Below, in pieces: positions 22,118 to 32,407 of a stretch of DNA of 64,000 bases (its first letter is position 1; the number at the start of each line of letters is the position of its first letter). The position numbers and the translations under genes were made by a program. The DNA is from Aphrocallistes beatrix (lineage: Eukaryota; Porifera; Hexactinellida; Sceptrulophora; Aphrocallistidae), in assembly GCA_963281255.1 (NCBI GenBank), contig OY725502.1:1798001-1862000 (forward strand), in the 5' to 3' direction. The notes beneath the pieces were generated by a model. The model searched no databases. It saw only the letters and a program-made list of their open reading frames with translations, and was not told the origin of the DNA.

Positions 22118-22636
22118 CAGTGGCGTAGCTAGGGGGGGCAGCCGGGGCCAGGCCCCGCTTGTCGCACTTAGGGAGGGGCCTACCCTCTCAGTATTTCAAT
22201 CCTGGGGGGCCGGGGCCCTACTGAAATAGTTAGAACAAGAAGGACTATTCTTTTCTAATGGATACCGCTACTTTACTGGTCTATTATTGTTCTAAATAAT
22301 TGTCGAATACTTGCCAAAATGTGGAATTCATGGTCTAAGAAATTACACAATATGGGAATTATGGTCTAAGAAATTACATAATATTGGAATTATGGTCTAA
22401 GAAATTACACAATGGGATTATAATTGATGTAAGCGTTTGAATTACCTTGACTAGTTTATGGAGTACAGAGTCTACCCAAGGGTAATGAGAATAAGGAAAG
22501 CTCAAGCACACTAGAGAGAGAAATTCAGTAGAAATTCACTAGAGAGAGAAATTCAAATTCAAACCCAGTTGTGTTTAAAAGTGGTTGAGTGCCCCAAGTG
22601 TGCCCAGGTTGAAGTCGAGATCTGGCTACGCCACTG
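22118..22636. mobile_element. hAT-type MITE with internal tandem repeat
   Basis: The ends CAGTGGCGTAGCTAGG and GGCTACGCCACTG are inverted repeats. The flanks are CTACTCAA and CTACTCAG, an 8-bp duplication with one mismatch. Inside, at 22321-22415, a unit of about 31 bases containing ATGGTCTAAGAAATTACA is repeated three times. There is no coding content. Confidence 0.8.
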
Positions 22637-23055
22637 CTACTCAGTTAACATGTGAAACTTTCAATGATGTGATGCTTAACTTAATATGATAGTTATGATA
22701 GCACTGGGATTACTGGAATCCATAGTGGTAGTCTAACCTTCTCATCAGAAACACTCTATTCACTACTTATTTTATCCAACAGTTTTAAATGTGGCTTAGA
22801 GGGTTTTTCACTCCACTGATGTTTGGTTACTCGATGGATCAACAAAGTATCAACCATAAATAAAAAACTAACCATGAAAATCAGAGATACTCTTACATCT
22901 CTCTGATCTCGTGATAGTATTTATTACTCCGTATACGTACCTTTTCTTAGCGTGATGACCATAAGTGCATAGTGTGATGATCACAAGTAAAACTCTACCA
23001 CTCAACTTAACTCTACCTCCTTCACTCGAGATTCATATGCTGATTCAGGAATATC
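22637..23055. other. Gene-free spacer upstream of the GH7-like gene
   Basis: No gene or element is recognised here. It is AT-rich and contains short repeats of GTGATGAYCATAAGT near 22950-22990, which may be regulatory but cannot be assigned. Confidence 0.35.
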
Positions 23056-23063
23056 TATAAAAG
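23056..23063 (+). promoter_or_regulatory. TATA-box candidate for the GH7-like gene
   Basis: TATAAAAG lies about 87 bases before the ATG at 23150, the same octamer seen before the DRAM/Frag1 gene. Confidence 0.45.
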
Positions 23064-23149
23064 CGATAAATTTATTAAATATATACTATGTACAGACAAT
23101 AGATAATCCTTTCAAAAATTTGATAAAATAATAAGTAAAGGTACACTAA

Positions 23150-24019
23150 ATGAGTGTCCTAAATTTAATCTTTGTAACCTCACTCACTGTTGCTTTAGCC
23201 ATTGCAGTAAACAATGGCCCAGTTAAAATTATGGTGAATGGCCAAGCTCAAACCAAATATGTGCTCTCTGGAGATGAATCAAAGAGTTTCGTTCAGGTCA
23301 ATGGAGATAGCATAGCTCTCAGCGGCGGAGGGCGTGTTTATCTGGGAGATAATGAAACTATCTCCCCCAACTCATTCTATAAGATGCAGCTTCTCGGGAA
23401 AAGGCTAACCTTTGACGTTAACATAGATAAAGTTGGATGCAACTGCAATGGAGCTCTCTACTTCGTCACCATGCCAGGATATAACGCTGAGCAGAAGCCC
23501 GCATCAGGGAATAACAGTGAATACTACTGCGATGCATGTGCACATGGAAAAATACATTGTCCGGAAATAGATGTAATGGAAGCCAACAAGTATGCGATGG
23601 CATCAACAGCCCACGACTGTCAATATACAGCTCCACACTACTATCCCTCCTGTGACAGTAGAGGATGTGGGACAAACGTTCTAGACGTCAATATAAGCGG
23701 ATTCGGTCCTGACAAATACATAGACACTAACAATCAGTTCACTCTCTCAGTCTCTTTCATCACTGGCTCTAACGGAATGCTTTCCACCGTCAAAAATAAC
23801 CTCAGTCAAAAGAGTAAGTCTCTCCAATTCGACGCTTGCAATCCTGGCTATCTCCAATGGATGGGCTTGAGTCTCTCTGGAATAGTGATGACTGCCAGTT
23901 TACGGGGATTACCTAATGGTGGAATGTCATGGCTTGATGGAAAATCAGGTTGCCAGGGTGGATGTAACATAAAAGAATCTAGCGTAACCTTCTCCAACAT
24001 CCGACTCGATAGCATGTAG
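23150..24019 (+). CDS. Secreted lectin/glucanase-fold protein, GH7-like
   Basis: The 289-residue intronless frame begins with a signal peptide (MSVLNLIFVTSLTVALAIAV). The centre carries Cys-rich text YYCDAC...CPEIDVMEANKY with an E-x-D-x-x-E arrangement at residues 139, 141 and 144, the acid/nucleophile pattern of GH7 and GH16 (clan B) glucanases. It is followed by a His-Cys and CDSRGCG segment and SFITGSNG, in the order found in GH7 cellobiohydrolases. It is shorter than fungal GH7 enzymes (about 430 residues) and has about a dozen cysteines, so it belongs to a smaller secreted branch. The likely role is beta-glucan or cellulose binding or cleavage outside the cell; the substrate is not shown by the sequence. 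A TATA box lies upstream. Confidence 0.7.
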   Translation: MSVLNLIFVTSLTVALAIAVNNGPVKIMVNGQAQTKYVLSGDESKSFVQVNGDSIALSGGGRVYLGDNETISPNSFYKMQLLGKRLTFDVNIDKVGCNCNGALYFVTMPGYNAEQKPASGNNSEYYCDACAHGKIHCPEIDVMEANKYAMASTAHDCQYTAPHYYPSCDSRGCGTNVLDVNISGFGPDKYIDTNNQFTLSVSFITGSNGMLSTVKNNLSQKSKSLQFDACNPGYLQWMGLSLSGIVMTASLRGLPNGGMSWLDGKSGCQGGCNIKESSVTFSNIRLDSM

Positions 24020-24441
24020 TTTATAGAGCAATTTTTTTAATGTGCCAGTTCTTTTATACTATGTGTTATTCCGTAGAATGTGTGTTATTTCGTAGAATGT
24101 GATAGACCTAATTTGTAGAATTTAGAACTAATGAGTACTATTTCTATTATAATGCACAGATATGCTCGAACATAAAATGATATGTTTAGATAGGCTGATT
24201 TTATCATGACCGAGGTTTGCATTTGTGCGTACGAATACTTTTGGCAGGACAGTGCATATATATTGACAATACAATGTTTGATAGAAGATCACACCGTGTA
24301 CGTTGGATATTGCATGGAAATAGAACATATTCTATTTCGTGCAACAAGCATGCAACTTTTGCATCGTGTTTGGCGGACTTTAGGGAAGCCCTGTTAACCG
24401 ACATTTTTTACTTTTGTCTGGCAGTAATCTGCAAGATACAC
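24020..24441. other. 3' flank of the GH7-like gene, no gene seen
   Basis: Several short overlapping frames on both strands have no family features. The repeated GTGTTATTYCGTAGAATGTG near 24063-24103 is a small direct duplication in the 3' flank. Confidence 0.4.
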
Positions 24442-24609
24442 CAGTGGTGGCGCCAAGGGGGGAGCGGGGAGCCGGGCATCAGGGCGTAACCTTGCGACAC
24501 GAAAAATTCATTGATTGAAGAAAATGGGAACGATTTTAGCGAATATCTGATTCGAAACAAAATATTCGAGGATTTGCCCCCCTCGGTTTTCGGGCTCGCG
24601 TCGCCTCTG
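24442..24609. mobile_element. Small hAT-type MITE
   Basis: It starts CAGTGGTGGCGCC and ends GCGTCGCCTCTG, weakly inverted. The flanks AGATACAC and AGATTCAC form an 8-bp duplication with one mismatch. GC-rich tips surround an AT-rich core. Confidence 0.6.
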
Positions 24610-24643
24610 AGATTCACTCGCATAATCCTTTTCGTTCCTAATA

Positions 24644-25147
24644 CAGTCGACTCTCGTTAATACGAACACGGATAAGGAGTACAATCGGATAAGAAGTACA
24701 AGTTTTGATTTCCCAACCTAATCTATGGCAAAATATATACAAACGAACTCCGGTTAACACGAAAACGGATAAGACGAAATATCGGATAATAAGTACGATT
24801 TGTGGGTCCCCTTCAGTGCGTTTTCAATACTAAATACATCGGTTAATACGAACACGGATAATACGAACAGGTGTGTGCCTACGAGCACTTTGAATATTGT
24901 ACGTAGTAGATAGATACTAGACAGATATTTCTCAACGAAAATACAGTCGAATCTCGTTAATACAACATGGATAATGAGTTCTCTATTTGACAAGTACTAC
25001 AATTTCATACTCTCACGTAGTTATCACTATGTATATTAAGTATTTTGGACAAATGTGGCTATGTACGTACTTCGGTTAATACGTACTCCGGATAAGGAGT
25101 ACAAATCTCCACGGTCCCTTGGTGTACGTGTTAACGAGAGTCGACTG
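24644..25147. mobile_element. Pogo-type MITE with nested terminal copies
   Basis: The ends CAGTCGACTCTCGTTAATAC and GTTAACGAGAGTCGACTG are inverted and flanked by TA. Inside are several more GTTAATACGAACACGGATAA units, and a second full tip (CAGTCGAATCTCGTTAATAC) at 24944, so two elements may be fused or nested. Confidence 0.75.
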
Positions 25148-25294
25148 TATCTTGCTTCTAAATGTTGTGCTATTATCGATGGTGAGTCAATTTGGAATTC
25201 AACCACAAAAATCAATAAACAAAGAAAATATTATTTTACAAGTATTAACTCACATCATAGATATAACTAAATAGGATCACATCAGCAATAGCAA

Positions 25295-26935
25295 TTATTT
25301 TAATGGTATTAACTTAATGCAGCAGAGCTCGATAGGACTTTTAAGATAAGTTTTGTTAAGTGGAATCAGGAAACTACGATTTCCTAACTTGCATCCAAGT
25401 GTTAGAATAAAAATAGCGAGAAAAAGTAAGAATGATGCCAACTTGAAGTAAGGAAATCTTAACCGAGCATTCTCCATCATCAGATTCTCATCATTATTTA
25501 ACAAATTCCGGTCTGTTAAATTTTCAATTAGTGGTGCATGTTCTTTCGCTCCAGAAGAATGTAATTCAACCTTTTTCATGTGGAATATTCTCTGGTAGCA
25601 ACACACACATAGTATTCCTGAGGCTAGGATCGATACAGCACAACCTACAAGTGGTCCCATCCAATATCCCCATACACCCATCCTTAATGGGAGTGTTAAC
25701 ACGAGACTTGTGGGTAAAGATACAATGACATCTGATATTGTTAAAATCATACCATAATCTTGCTTTCCCATACCTCTTAGTACACCTTGAAAATATCCAA
25801 ATAAAGTGTCCAATGGATGAGCAAATGCCAGGAGAATTAAGACACTAGAAACGCCCTCTACGACATATATATTGTTCGTGAAGATATTCCCTATCACATG
25901 CCTACTGAGATATAATACAATTCCTTGAAGGAGTGACAATATGCTAGCAATGAATCCGAGGATAATAATTGATATTTTAGCTAACTTCAAATTACCTTCG
26001 CCGATCAAATTTCCTATGCGAACACTAGCAGCAATAGAAATTGATACACTCAATGTATAAGTGATCATGTCGAGAGACACCATAACTGAGTTGATGCTCA
26101 ATGCGATCGTTGCGTTTTCAGCATTAATTCCTATAATGAATCCACTTCCGTACACTTGTATGTTAAGTGCTAACTCAGTGAAAAGAATAGGAACTCCATA
26201 GTACAGATATTTACCCCAGCAGTAGAATCCCGCTAATTTCCATCCGTGCCAAATTCTGTCGAAAATCCCGAAACACTTGCAGTAGACAAATAATCCAATA
26301 GCAACGGAATATAAGGATAGGATCATGATGATAGGAATGGAATAGACTTCCCATTTGAGAACGAAACAAGTCAAATAGCCTACTAGGCCTGCCACAACAT
26401 TCCCGATTGAGAAGATCAATACAATAGGTTTCAGGATATTCATCATTTCAATCAGATTCTGGAATACAAATATGATAATGAAGGCAGGAATCAATGCATA
26501 TGAAATGCTGATATATTTCCTTGCTGTTTCAATGATTCGATCATTCTGGTTGAAAATAGCTAAAACATTTTCTGTATTTGCCCAAATGATAGCCACTGGT
26601 AAAGAAATAAACAGGGATATCCAAATCGATCGCTGTAGTAGCAGGCCGAGGTATTTATTCTCTTCTGCGCCATTCGCTTGGGAAGCGAGTGTGTGCAGTG
26701 CAGATGTTAAGTTAACAAAGACGAAAAATCCAAAGAAAATGATGAATGACTGTGCTAAAGATACACCAGCAAGTATTTCACTATTTTCTTGGGGGAGATA
26801 GCCAGCAAATATAATAGTCATTTGCATCAACATTGTGAAAAGTATCTCAATAATGTAGAGCGAAAATATGAGCGATAATAACGTCCATGTTTCAGCTAAA
26901 ATTGTATAAACTATTGGATTCACAAACAATTTCAT
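25295..26935 (-). CDS. MATE-family multidrug and toxin extrusion transporter
   Basis: The 546-residue intronless frame is placed from the ATG at 26935 (MKLFVNPIVYTILAETWTLL). The open frame extends 27 codons further upstream but from a GTG. Twelve or so hydrophobic segments are visible. MATE signatures include GVSLAQSF, SALHTLASQANGAE, a VRIGNLIGEGN motif at the seventh segment region and GYFQGVLRGMGKQ. A hydrophilic linker near residue 475 is followed by a last hydrophobic segment (FKLASFLLFLAIFIL), as in eukaryotic MATEs with an extra C-terminal helix. The protein should exchange organic cations or other small molecules against H+ or Na+ at a membrane. It is not in an evident gene cluster. 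Confidence 0.9.
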   Translation of the reverse strand: MKLFVNPIVYTILAETWTLLSLIFSLYIIEILFTMLMQMTIIFAGYLPQENSEILAGVSLAQSFIIFFGFFVFVNLTSALHTLASQANGAEENKYLGLLLQRSIWISLFISLPVAIIWANTENVLAIFNQNDRIIETARKYISISYALIPAFIIIFVFQNLIEMMNILKPIVLIFSIGNVVAGLVGYLTCFVLKWEVYSIPIIMILSLYSVAIGLFVYCKCFGIFDRIWHGWKLAGFYCWGKYLYYGVPILFTELALNIQVYGSGFIIGINAENATIALSINSVMVSLDMITYTLSVSISIAASVRIGNLIGEGNLKLAKISIIILGFIASILSLLQGIVLYLSRHVIGNIFTNNIYVVEGVSSVLILLAFAHPLDTLFGYFQGVLRGMGKQDYGMILTISDVIVSLPTSLVLTLPLRMGVWGYWMGPLVGCAVSILASGILCVCCYQRIFHMKKVELHSSGAKEHAPLIENLTDRNLLNNDENLMMENARLRFPYFKLASFLLFLAIFILTLGCKLGNRSFLIPLNKTYLKSPIELCCIKLIPLK

Positions 26936-27823
26936 TTCCAAATTGAAGGATGCAGGGAGACAAGAATATGTAGTAAATATATACATAAATACATATAAAT
27001 ACGAGTCTAGTTGCACACAATGTCATTCTTAGCTCGTGACATGTCATATGAATTTGTAATTTGGTGCATTGTAATCGACTAAATGGTTCACAATAAATCA
27101 ACTTAGGTTTCCAATTCAATTGGCTATTACTCAACTAGCATTAAAATATGGGAAGAAATTAGGATTAAGGTTTAACAACACAGAATTTGAAAATTGCAAT
27201 AAGATCCCTATTTTGGACAAAGAACACTAAAAAAACACTAAAAGCCCCCCTTTGGGGGCCTAATTCACCTGAAATTCCCTTGTTTGAATGACCTAGAGGC
27301 AGTGGCGGATCTACCACCTGCCACTGGTGAGGCACACATTTTTTAAAATATCATTTTTTGATAGTTGTTCTCCTTCTGATGATGGATTTTGAAAGTATTT
27401 TAATGTGTCTACTGCACGCCTACACAAACATTCTAAGAGCATCCTCTATCCCGGAGCAGCAGTGCACAGCCTTCATTCTCCAGAAGCAAGGTCCTCCCCC
27501 CATGGACAGAGGAAGGATGGCTCGAGGTGTCTGGAGGATTTTGGAGAGGGGGAGCATTTCCAGAGATCCCAGTTGCTCTGTACCCTCTGAACATGGGGAG
27601 GAATCGGTTTCTTACTATAAGAAGTTTTCTTAATCACTCTAATGAATCTTTTTGCTGAGATAAGACTTTATTTATATCGGAACTATTTATCTATATCGGA
27701 AGAAATTAATCTCTAGAGAACAGGGTTTTTTATTTTGAGGGGTGCCCCAAGCCAACTCTAAAATAGTACGAGCAAGAAGTAATTCTATCAGATAATAACG
27801 AACGAATTTCTTCAATTCTTCTT
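26936..27823. other. Spacer with a CAGTGGCGG transposon tip
   Basis: No gene is supported. CAGTGGCGGATCTACCACC at 27300 looks like one end of a hAT MITE. A frame at 27358-27633 has no family features and composition unlike a gene, so it is left out. Confidence 0.4.
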
Positions 27824-28700
27824 ATGCTAAACTACGTCTACCGCGTTCTAACTCAGCAACAGTTCATTTACTACAGCACCTGTATTTCTACTCTTTCTTC
27901 TTATTATTACTTGATATCAACCATACTAGCTTCCGCCCCTTCCATCTTCACTAGCCTCCTCTTGGGCCCGATCTCGGATATGATGGGTAGAAAGATTGCG
28001 ATATATCTCCCGATTATTCGTCAAGTTCTTTACAATTCCCTCGGTTCCCTCATCACAGGGATAGGAATAAATTTTATGTTTTCCTAATGGCACTAAGCGC
28101 TCGCATAGTAGATCACGCCTGAGAAATATCGAACTGCTCGCATCGGTCTGCTTGAAGTTTCCTTAGCACTTACATCTTGTATAGTCAACTTTACGAGTGA
28201 ACTTAACTTAGAAGCGATCGGGTTCAGCTATTTCTTTGCCATGTCCCTTTGTTTTTCTTCCTGTATTCTCATTTATATAATCATTTTCAGGGGCATGCCT
28301 AATTTACGGGACGGCATCCCGTCCCGTAAATTAGGCACCTTTCTGTCCCGTCCCGTAAATTAGGCATCTTGACTCGTCCCATCCCGTAAATTAGGTACCT
28401 AGATTTTCCGGGATGGTCCTGTCCCGTAAATTAGAAAATACCCCAAGGCAACGAAGGGTAATAATAGTCACCTACTCGTTTTCACTAAACGCAATTTGTT
28501 GATTTATTCACTTTCTATGCTGGCCATCCTACTTAATCGGGTATTATTTCGGCTTCACCTATCTTAGTTAAATTCCGAATGTCTGACTACCTCCTCATCA
28601 CATTATCTTAGTATACGCGTTAGTTGGGACTTCCTAGAGCAATTTAGTCCTACTCGTCATTGTCCCTCTAGTTAGTTGCTTTTGACTCTTGGTTACGCCT
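27824..28700 (+). pseudogene. SLC46-like (major facilitator) transporter pseudogene
   Basis: The first piece contains LLLGPISDMMGRKIAIYLP, the loop 2-3 G-x-x-S-D-x-x-GRK signature of the major facilitator superfamily in its SLC46 form. After stops and a frame change near 28085-28120, the next piece reads ITPEKYRTARIGLLEVSLAL and two hydrophobic segments, the expected order for SLC46. A transposon fragment interrupts it at 28291-28441. Beyond that only degraded hydrophobic text remains. It is not functional. Confidence 0.6.
28291..28441. mobile_element. Fragment of the GGGCATGCC tandem-unit MITE
   Basis: It begins GGGCATGCCTAATTTACGGG, as at 16247, and contains four inverted CCCGTAAATTAGG units, but lacks a clean right tip. 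It sits inside the SLC46-like pseudogene. Confidence 0.7.
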
Positions 28701-28707
28701 TGTTTAA

Positions 28708-29185
28708 AAAATTGGTCCGGGGACCATTTTTTCAGGGAAAATTGGTCCGGGGATCATTTTTTTAATGGAAAATTGGTCCGGGAGACTATTATATGGAATA
28801 ATGCATTCTAATCTGTTACGTTTTTATGGCAATCAGAGACTAAAACCCGGCCTAACTAAGTAAGTTAACTAAAATGGATAATATTTATATTTGTATGAAC
28901 GGAATTTCATTAAAGTGATTAAAATCAGCACTTATTATTATTCTCATTAGCATTGAGTATTAACCAAAAGTAATCATCATAAATTGATTTCACTTGAACC
29001 TGTTCAATAAATAGCTAAATGAACTGTTCATTGGAACTTGGCATCATTCAGCTTAGGACCAATTTTCCATGAAGAAATGGTCCCCCGGACCAATATTCCA
29101 TGGAAAATTGGTCCATTGCAGGACCAAAATTCCATGGAATAATGGTCTCTCGACCAATTTTTTCGCGGATCAATTTTCCAGTGAC
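28708..29185. repeat. Element with ATTGGTCCGGGGGACCAAT-type palindromic units
   Basis: Units of form AAATTGGTCCGGGGACCATTTTT recur at both ends (28708-28800 and 29056-29185), in inverted relationship around an AT-rich middle. The right end, TCGCGGATCAATTTTCCAGTG, is the reverse complement of the left end of the related copy at 58186. No target duplication was found. Confidence 0.65.
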
Positions 29186-29422
29186 AGTACTATTGCGAAG
29201 ATTCGTGAGATTCTTATACTATATAACCATGGATGGTTTTGTAGTGTAGAATTCTGAGATTATCCGTAGAATCATGAGATATTATTTTATACGTTAAAAT
29301 AGAAATTAGAGTTTAGTTTAATAAAGAGGTTATGAAGAGGTTACATTAACTAGAAATACTAGAGATAGATATCTAAACACATGTAGAAGCATCAACAAAT
29401 ATAAATAGACCACTTGCGTGTA

Positions 29423-30515
29423 TCAACATCTATAATACAAAGTCTCATGGTATTTAGCAACGATAGGCTTAATCTTTCTGTTAACACGGTTGAGCCTCCA
29501 CTTCCGTCGCAGATAGATTACCAGGAGCATAGTCACAAAGTACAAATAGTTTAGAAACATTACTATTTTATACAAAATATAAAATAGACATGAGATGCAC
29601 TGAAAAATGGGCATTATCTTATTCAAAAGTATTTCAAAGTCCCTCTTAATGATATAAGGTTTAAGAAGTAGGAGGATGTTGAAGGATTGGAAGTACATAA
29701 CAATAATGAAAAATGAAATAGCTATAGCTATAAGAATGCTAGCCACTTTAAAGTGTAAACGGAGAGCTCTCTCATTATGATATGAAGTTTTATCTTTAAA
29801 TAATCTCGCTTCAGTCTCTCTACCCTTCAAGTGCCTGTAGAACCTACGAGCTTGGAGCAAGTAGAGAACGAAGTCAAGAGAAAAGCATAGTTCTACTAAT
29901 ACTATATATAGAAAAGATACCCCTATTTTGTAGAAAGGAAAATCAATATTTTCTAAGAACGAAAAAAATGCAGTTACTACACATCTCACCGCTATATAAA
30001 CACTCTACCTCTTGACTGTGTTCTTGTAAGGGCAATGGAGATATGTCAACCAGAGAACTTTCAACAACAAACACGGTATCGCTATCTGGCAGGTAGAAGC
30101 TATTAAACTTAAACAATTAAAACATTTTGCAGCTAAAAAGAAAAGATAGGCTAGAACTTGGTCAAATATTAGAAATCTAGAGGCGTAACTCTGAATAAAC
30201 AAGAACAGATTTGAGAGATCATATAGAATCTCGAAGAAGAGAATTATAATTATGAAAGTATAAATCATTGATTTTATTCTAAGATTTTTTAGATGATTTT
30301 GATAACGAGGATTAATCAGATCATCTTTTGAAACCTCCTTGATATCTCGAGCTAGAAAATACTTCCTCCTCACATAGTAACAGACTACCACCAAATGCTA
30401 ATGTGCAGAATGCTAAACTAAGTATTGGATACATCGAATTAAATATGTCTTGAAGAAGATATATTCCCTGAATCTCATCCGGATTTTTTGTATCATTTTT
30501 CACAGTTGAATTCAT
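29423..30515 (-). pseudogene. Seven-transmembrane receptor-like gene with one frameshift and one stop
   Basis: Read from the ATG at 30515, the protein begins with an N-terminus containing NST, then a first hydrophobic segment. A one-base frame change near 30390 leads into VVVCYYVRRKYFLARDI; five or six more hydrophobic segments follow. An in-frame TAG at 30005-30007 separates two halves that otherwise share the same frame. Joined, it would be about 360 residues with some seven membrane segments and basic loops (RRFYRHLKGRETE, RRKWRLNRVNRK), like an invertebrate orphan 7-TM receptor. Only two lesions suggest recent loss, a population null allele or sequencing error. Confidence 0.55.
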
Positions 30516-30999
30516 TTGAAATTTGTTAAAATTACCTTTGACAGGTGTTTTTTATATCGGAAAATTTTCTTCTATTAATTAATTGTCTCAATGTGCTTTA
30601 TATACATGTAGTATATATACATACTGTATATCTATTCAATAGTATAGGATATTTTACCTCTCATTCAAAGTCAGTATTTAACTTCAATTTACTTTATCTC
30701 ATCCTTAATTGTAAGCATTATCTTTTCCTTGCAATACAAGCGCGAGATGTTTAGCTGTATTCCTATTCCCCTTCTTATTCTAATGATAATACTATAGTTT
30801 GGACTAATATACGATTGAAAGAAAAATCTCGACGGCATCAGCATCATCTGCAAGAGAATTCTCTATGCAGAAGACTAATAGAATTAGTACTTATTAATAA
30901 GTAATCTTTATGTACAGTACTTTCATTTAGTCTGCCTCCAACATGTGAACTCAAAAACATGTGTACATACGTGTAATTAGTATCTCCAACAAAACAGTT
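30516..30999. other. Gene-free spacer
   Basis: AT-rich sequence with a short TATATACA-rich stretch near 30605-30635. No gene or complete element is recognised. Confidence 0.4.
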
Positions 31000-31080
31000 A
31001 TCACAAAATATTTTAGGTTCTCCGTTTAATCGGGGTAAATAGTCCTCTGACCGATGTGATCCTATTTGCGGAGTCAACTG
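31000..31080. mobile_element. Half copy of the CAGTCGACTCCGC pogo-type MITE
   Basis: Text ending GCGGAGTCAACTG and followed by TA is the reverse complement of the left half of the intact element at 31723-31893, including TCTGACCGATGTGA. Its other end is missing. Confidence 0.6.
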
Positions 31081-31205
31081 TATTTTTCGACTAGTATAAA
31101 AAAAGTCTAATAAAGAATGTATATTTTATTGTTTTAAGATCTTTCAATGAATATATATGAAAAAAGACCTTTCAGAGATTCATCTTATTCTATGTACATC
31201 CCCAG

Positions 31206-31568
31206 CAGTGGCGGGTCCAGAGATTTTAATTTAGGGGGCCAACTTAAATTCGACTGTTCTAGGATGAGAAGACCAACGTTAATGCAGGGGTGTAGCCAGG
31301 ATTAAGGATTGGGGGGACTAAGCGAGTGAATTGAGCAAATAAGGGGTATAGGGGGCAAGTCCCCCAGAAAATTTTCAAATCTTGGACCCTGAAATATCGA
31401 TGTATAGTTATTCTAAACATATTTTGTACAATACGAAATTTTGATCTAATATAGTATCTTATCATTCATCCATTTTGATGCACAAAAATTAAGACAAAAG
31501 TAGAAAGCAACTTCATAACTTTATTGGGGGAGCAGCCCCCCCCCTGGCCCCCTTGGGAGCCACTACTG
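31206..31568. mobile_element. hAT-type MITE, intact
   Basis: It begins CAGTGGCGGGTCC and ends GGGAGCCACTACTG. It is flanked on both sides by the exact 8-bp duplication ATCCCCAG. It is the reference copy for the split element at 13.9-15.8 kb. Poly-G and poly-C runs lie beside each end. Confidence 0.85.
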
Positions 31569-31722
31569 ATCCCCAGTAAGAGAATTGAATTTCACAGAAT
31601 ATTTCGTCAGAGGTGACGTTTTAAGTTGCACTCCTTGACCATAGCAACACACATTGAGCATAAAAGTAATCGTATTGGCATTTTCATGCACGTAAAGAAA
31701 TATTTTCCGTATAATTTAAATA

Positions 31723-31893
31723 CAGTCGACTCCGCCTAATAGAGTCACATCGGTCAGAAGACATTTTGCCCCGATTAAGTGGAGAACCCTATTAACCGAA
31801 AATATGTTGTATTAGCTTCTATGCGTGAGAGCTATTCCGGTCCTGCCAAAAGTGTCCCGATTAAACAGCAATCCTATTAAGTGGAGTCGACTG
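31723..31893. mobile_element. Pogo-type MITE, intact
   Basis: The inverted ends CAGTCGACTCCGCCTAATAG and CCTATTAAGTGGAGTCGACTG are flanked by TA. Its length is 171 bases. It has no coding content. Confidence 0.8.
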
Positions 31894-32407
31894 TATACGA
31901 TTTTCCTGATCCACTTTGTGTCTTTTATCAGCCGATGCCATTGTTTACTCGTTTTTTAAAGAAAGATGTTGATATTTTAGTATTTATATCTAAGAGAAAA
32001 CAAGAAAGATCTTATAGTGTATTATGATAGTCACATTTCAGGTTCCTTCGAGTCAATTACTGGAGCTGCACTGTCGTTCTGTCGATCGACATTTTTTAGA
32101 ATGAGTTTTACAATTAATCTATTAATAATAATATAGATGTTTGTGGACATGTGTGTCAATTGAGTTAATTAAATAGTATAATTAACTTAGTTCTATTTAA
32201 AGAACATCTTGGGTAAATGAGATAGTGAAATGCTCCAGAAAACTGATTAACCACCCACTCCATCTACGTAGAGCTATCATTCCAAGAAATTTAATTACCT
32301 AATCTTCCATAAGATTATGTTTCAGAAAGAATAGGCTAATTATAGAACAATTGGCATTTATATGTACGCATTCAGTAATATAATAGTAAGAGCGCTACTG
32401 AAACAAA
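31894..32407. other. 5' flank of the glycine-rich protein gene
   Basis: No transposon or gene is recognised. This AT-rich stretch presumably holds the promoter and leader of the gene starting at 32408. I see no convincing TATA box at a normal distance. Confidence 0.35.

Noticed and set aside
26936-27016. Longer N-terminus for the MATE protein
   Set aside because: The extra stretch starts from GTG and is unlike the family. The ATG at 26935 leads directly into the first conserved helix.
27358-27633. 91-codon plus-strand frame
   Set aside because: It has no family features and lies next to a transposon tip. It is judged a chance frame.
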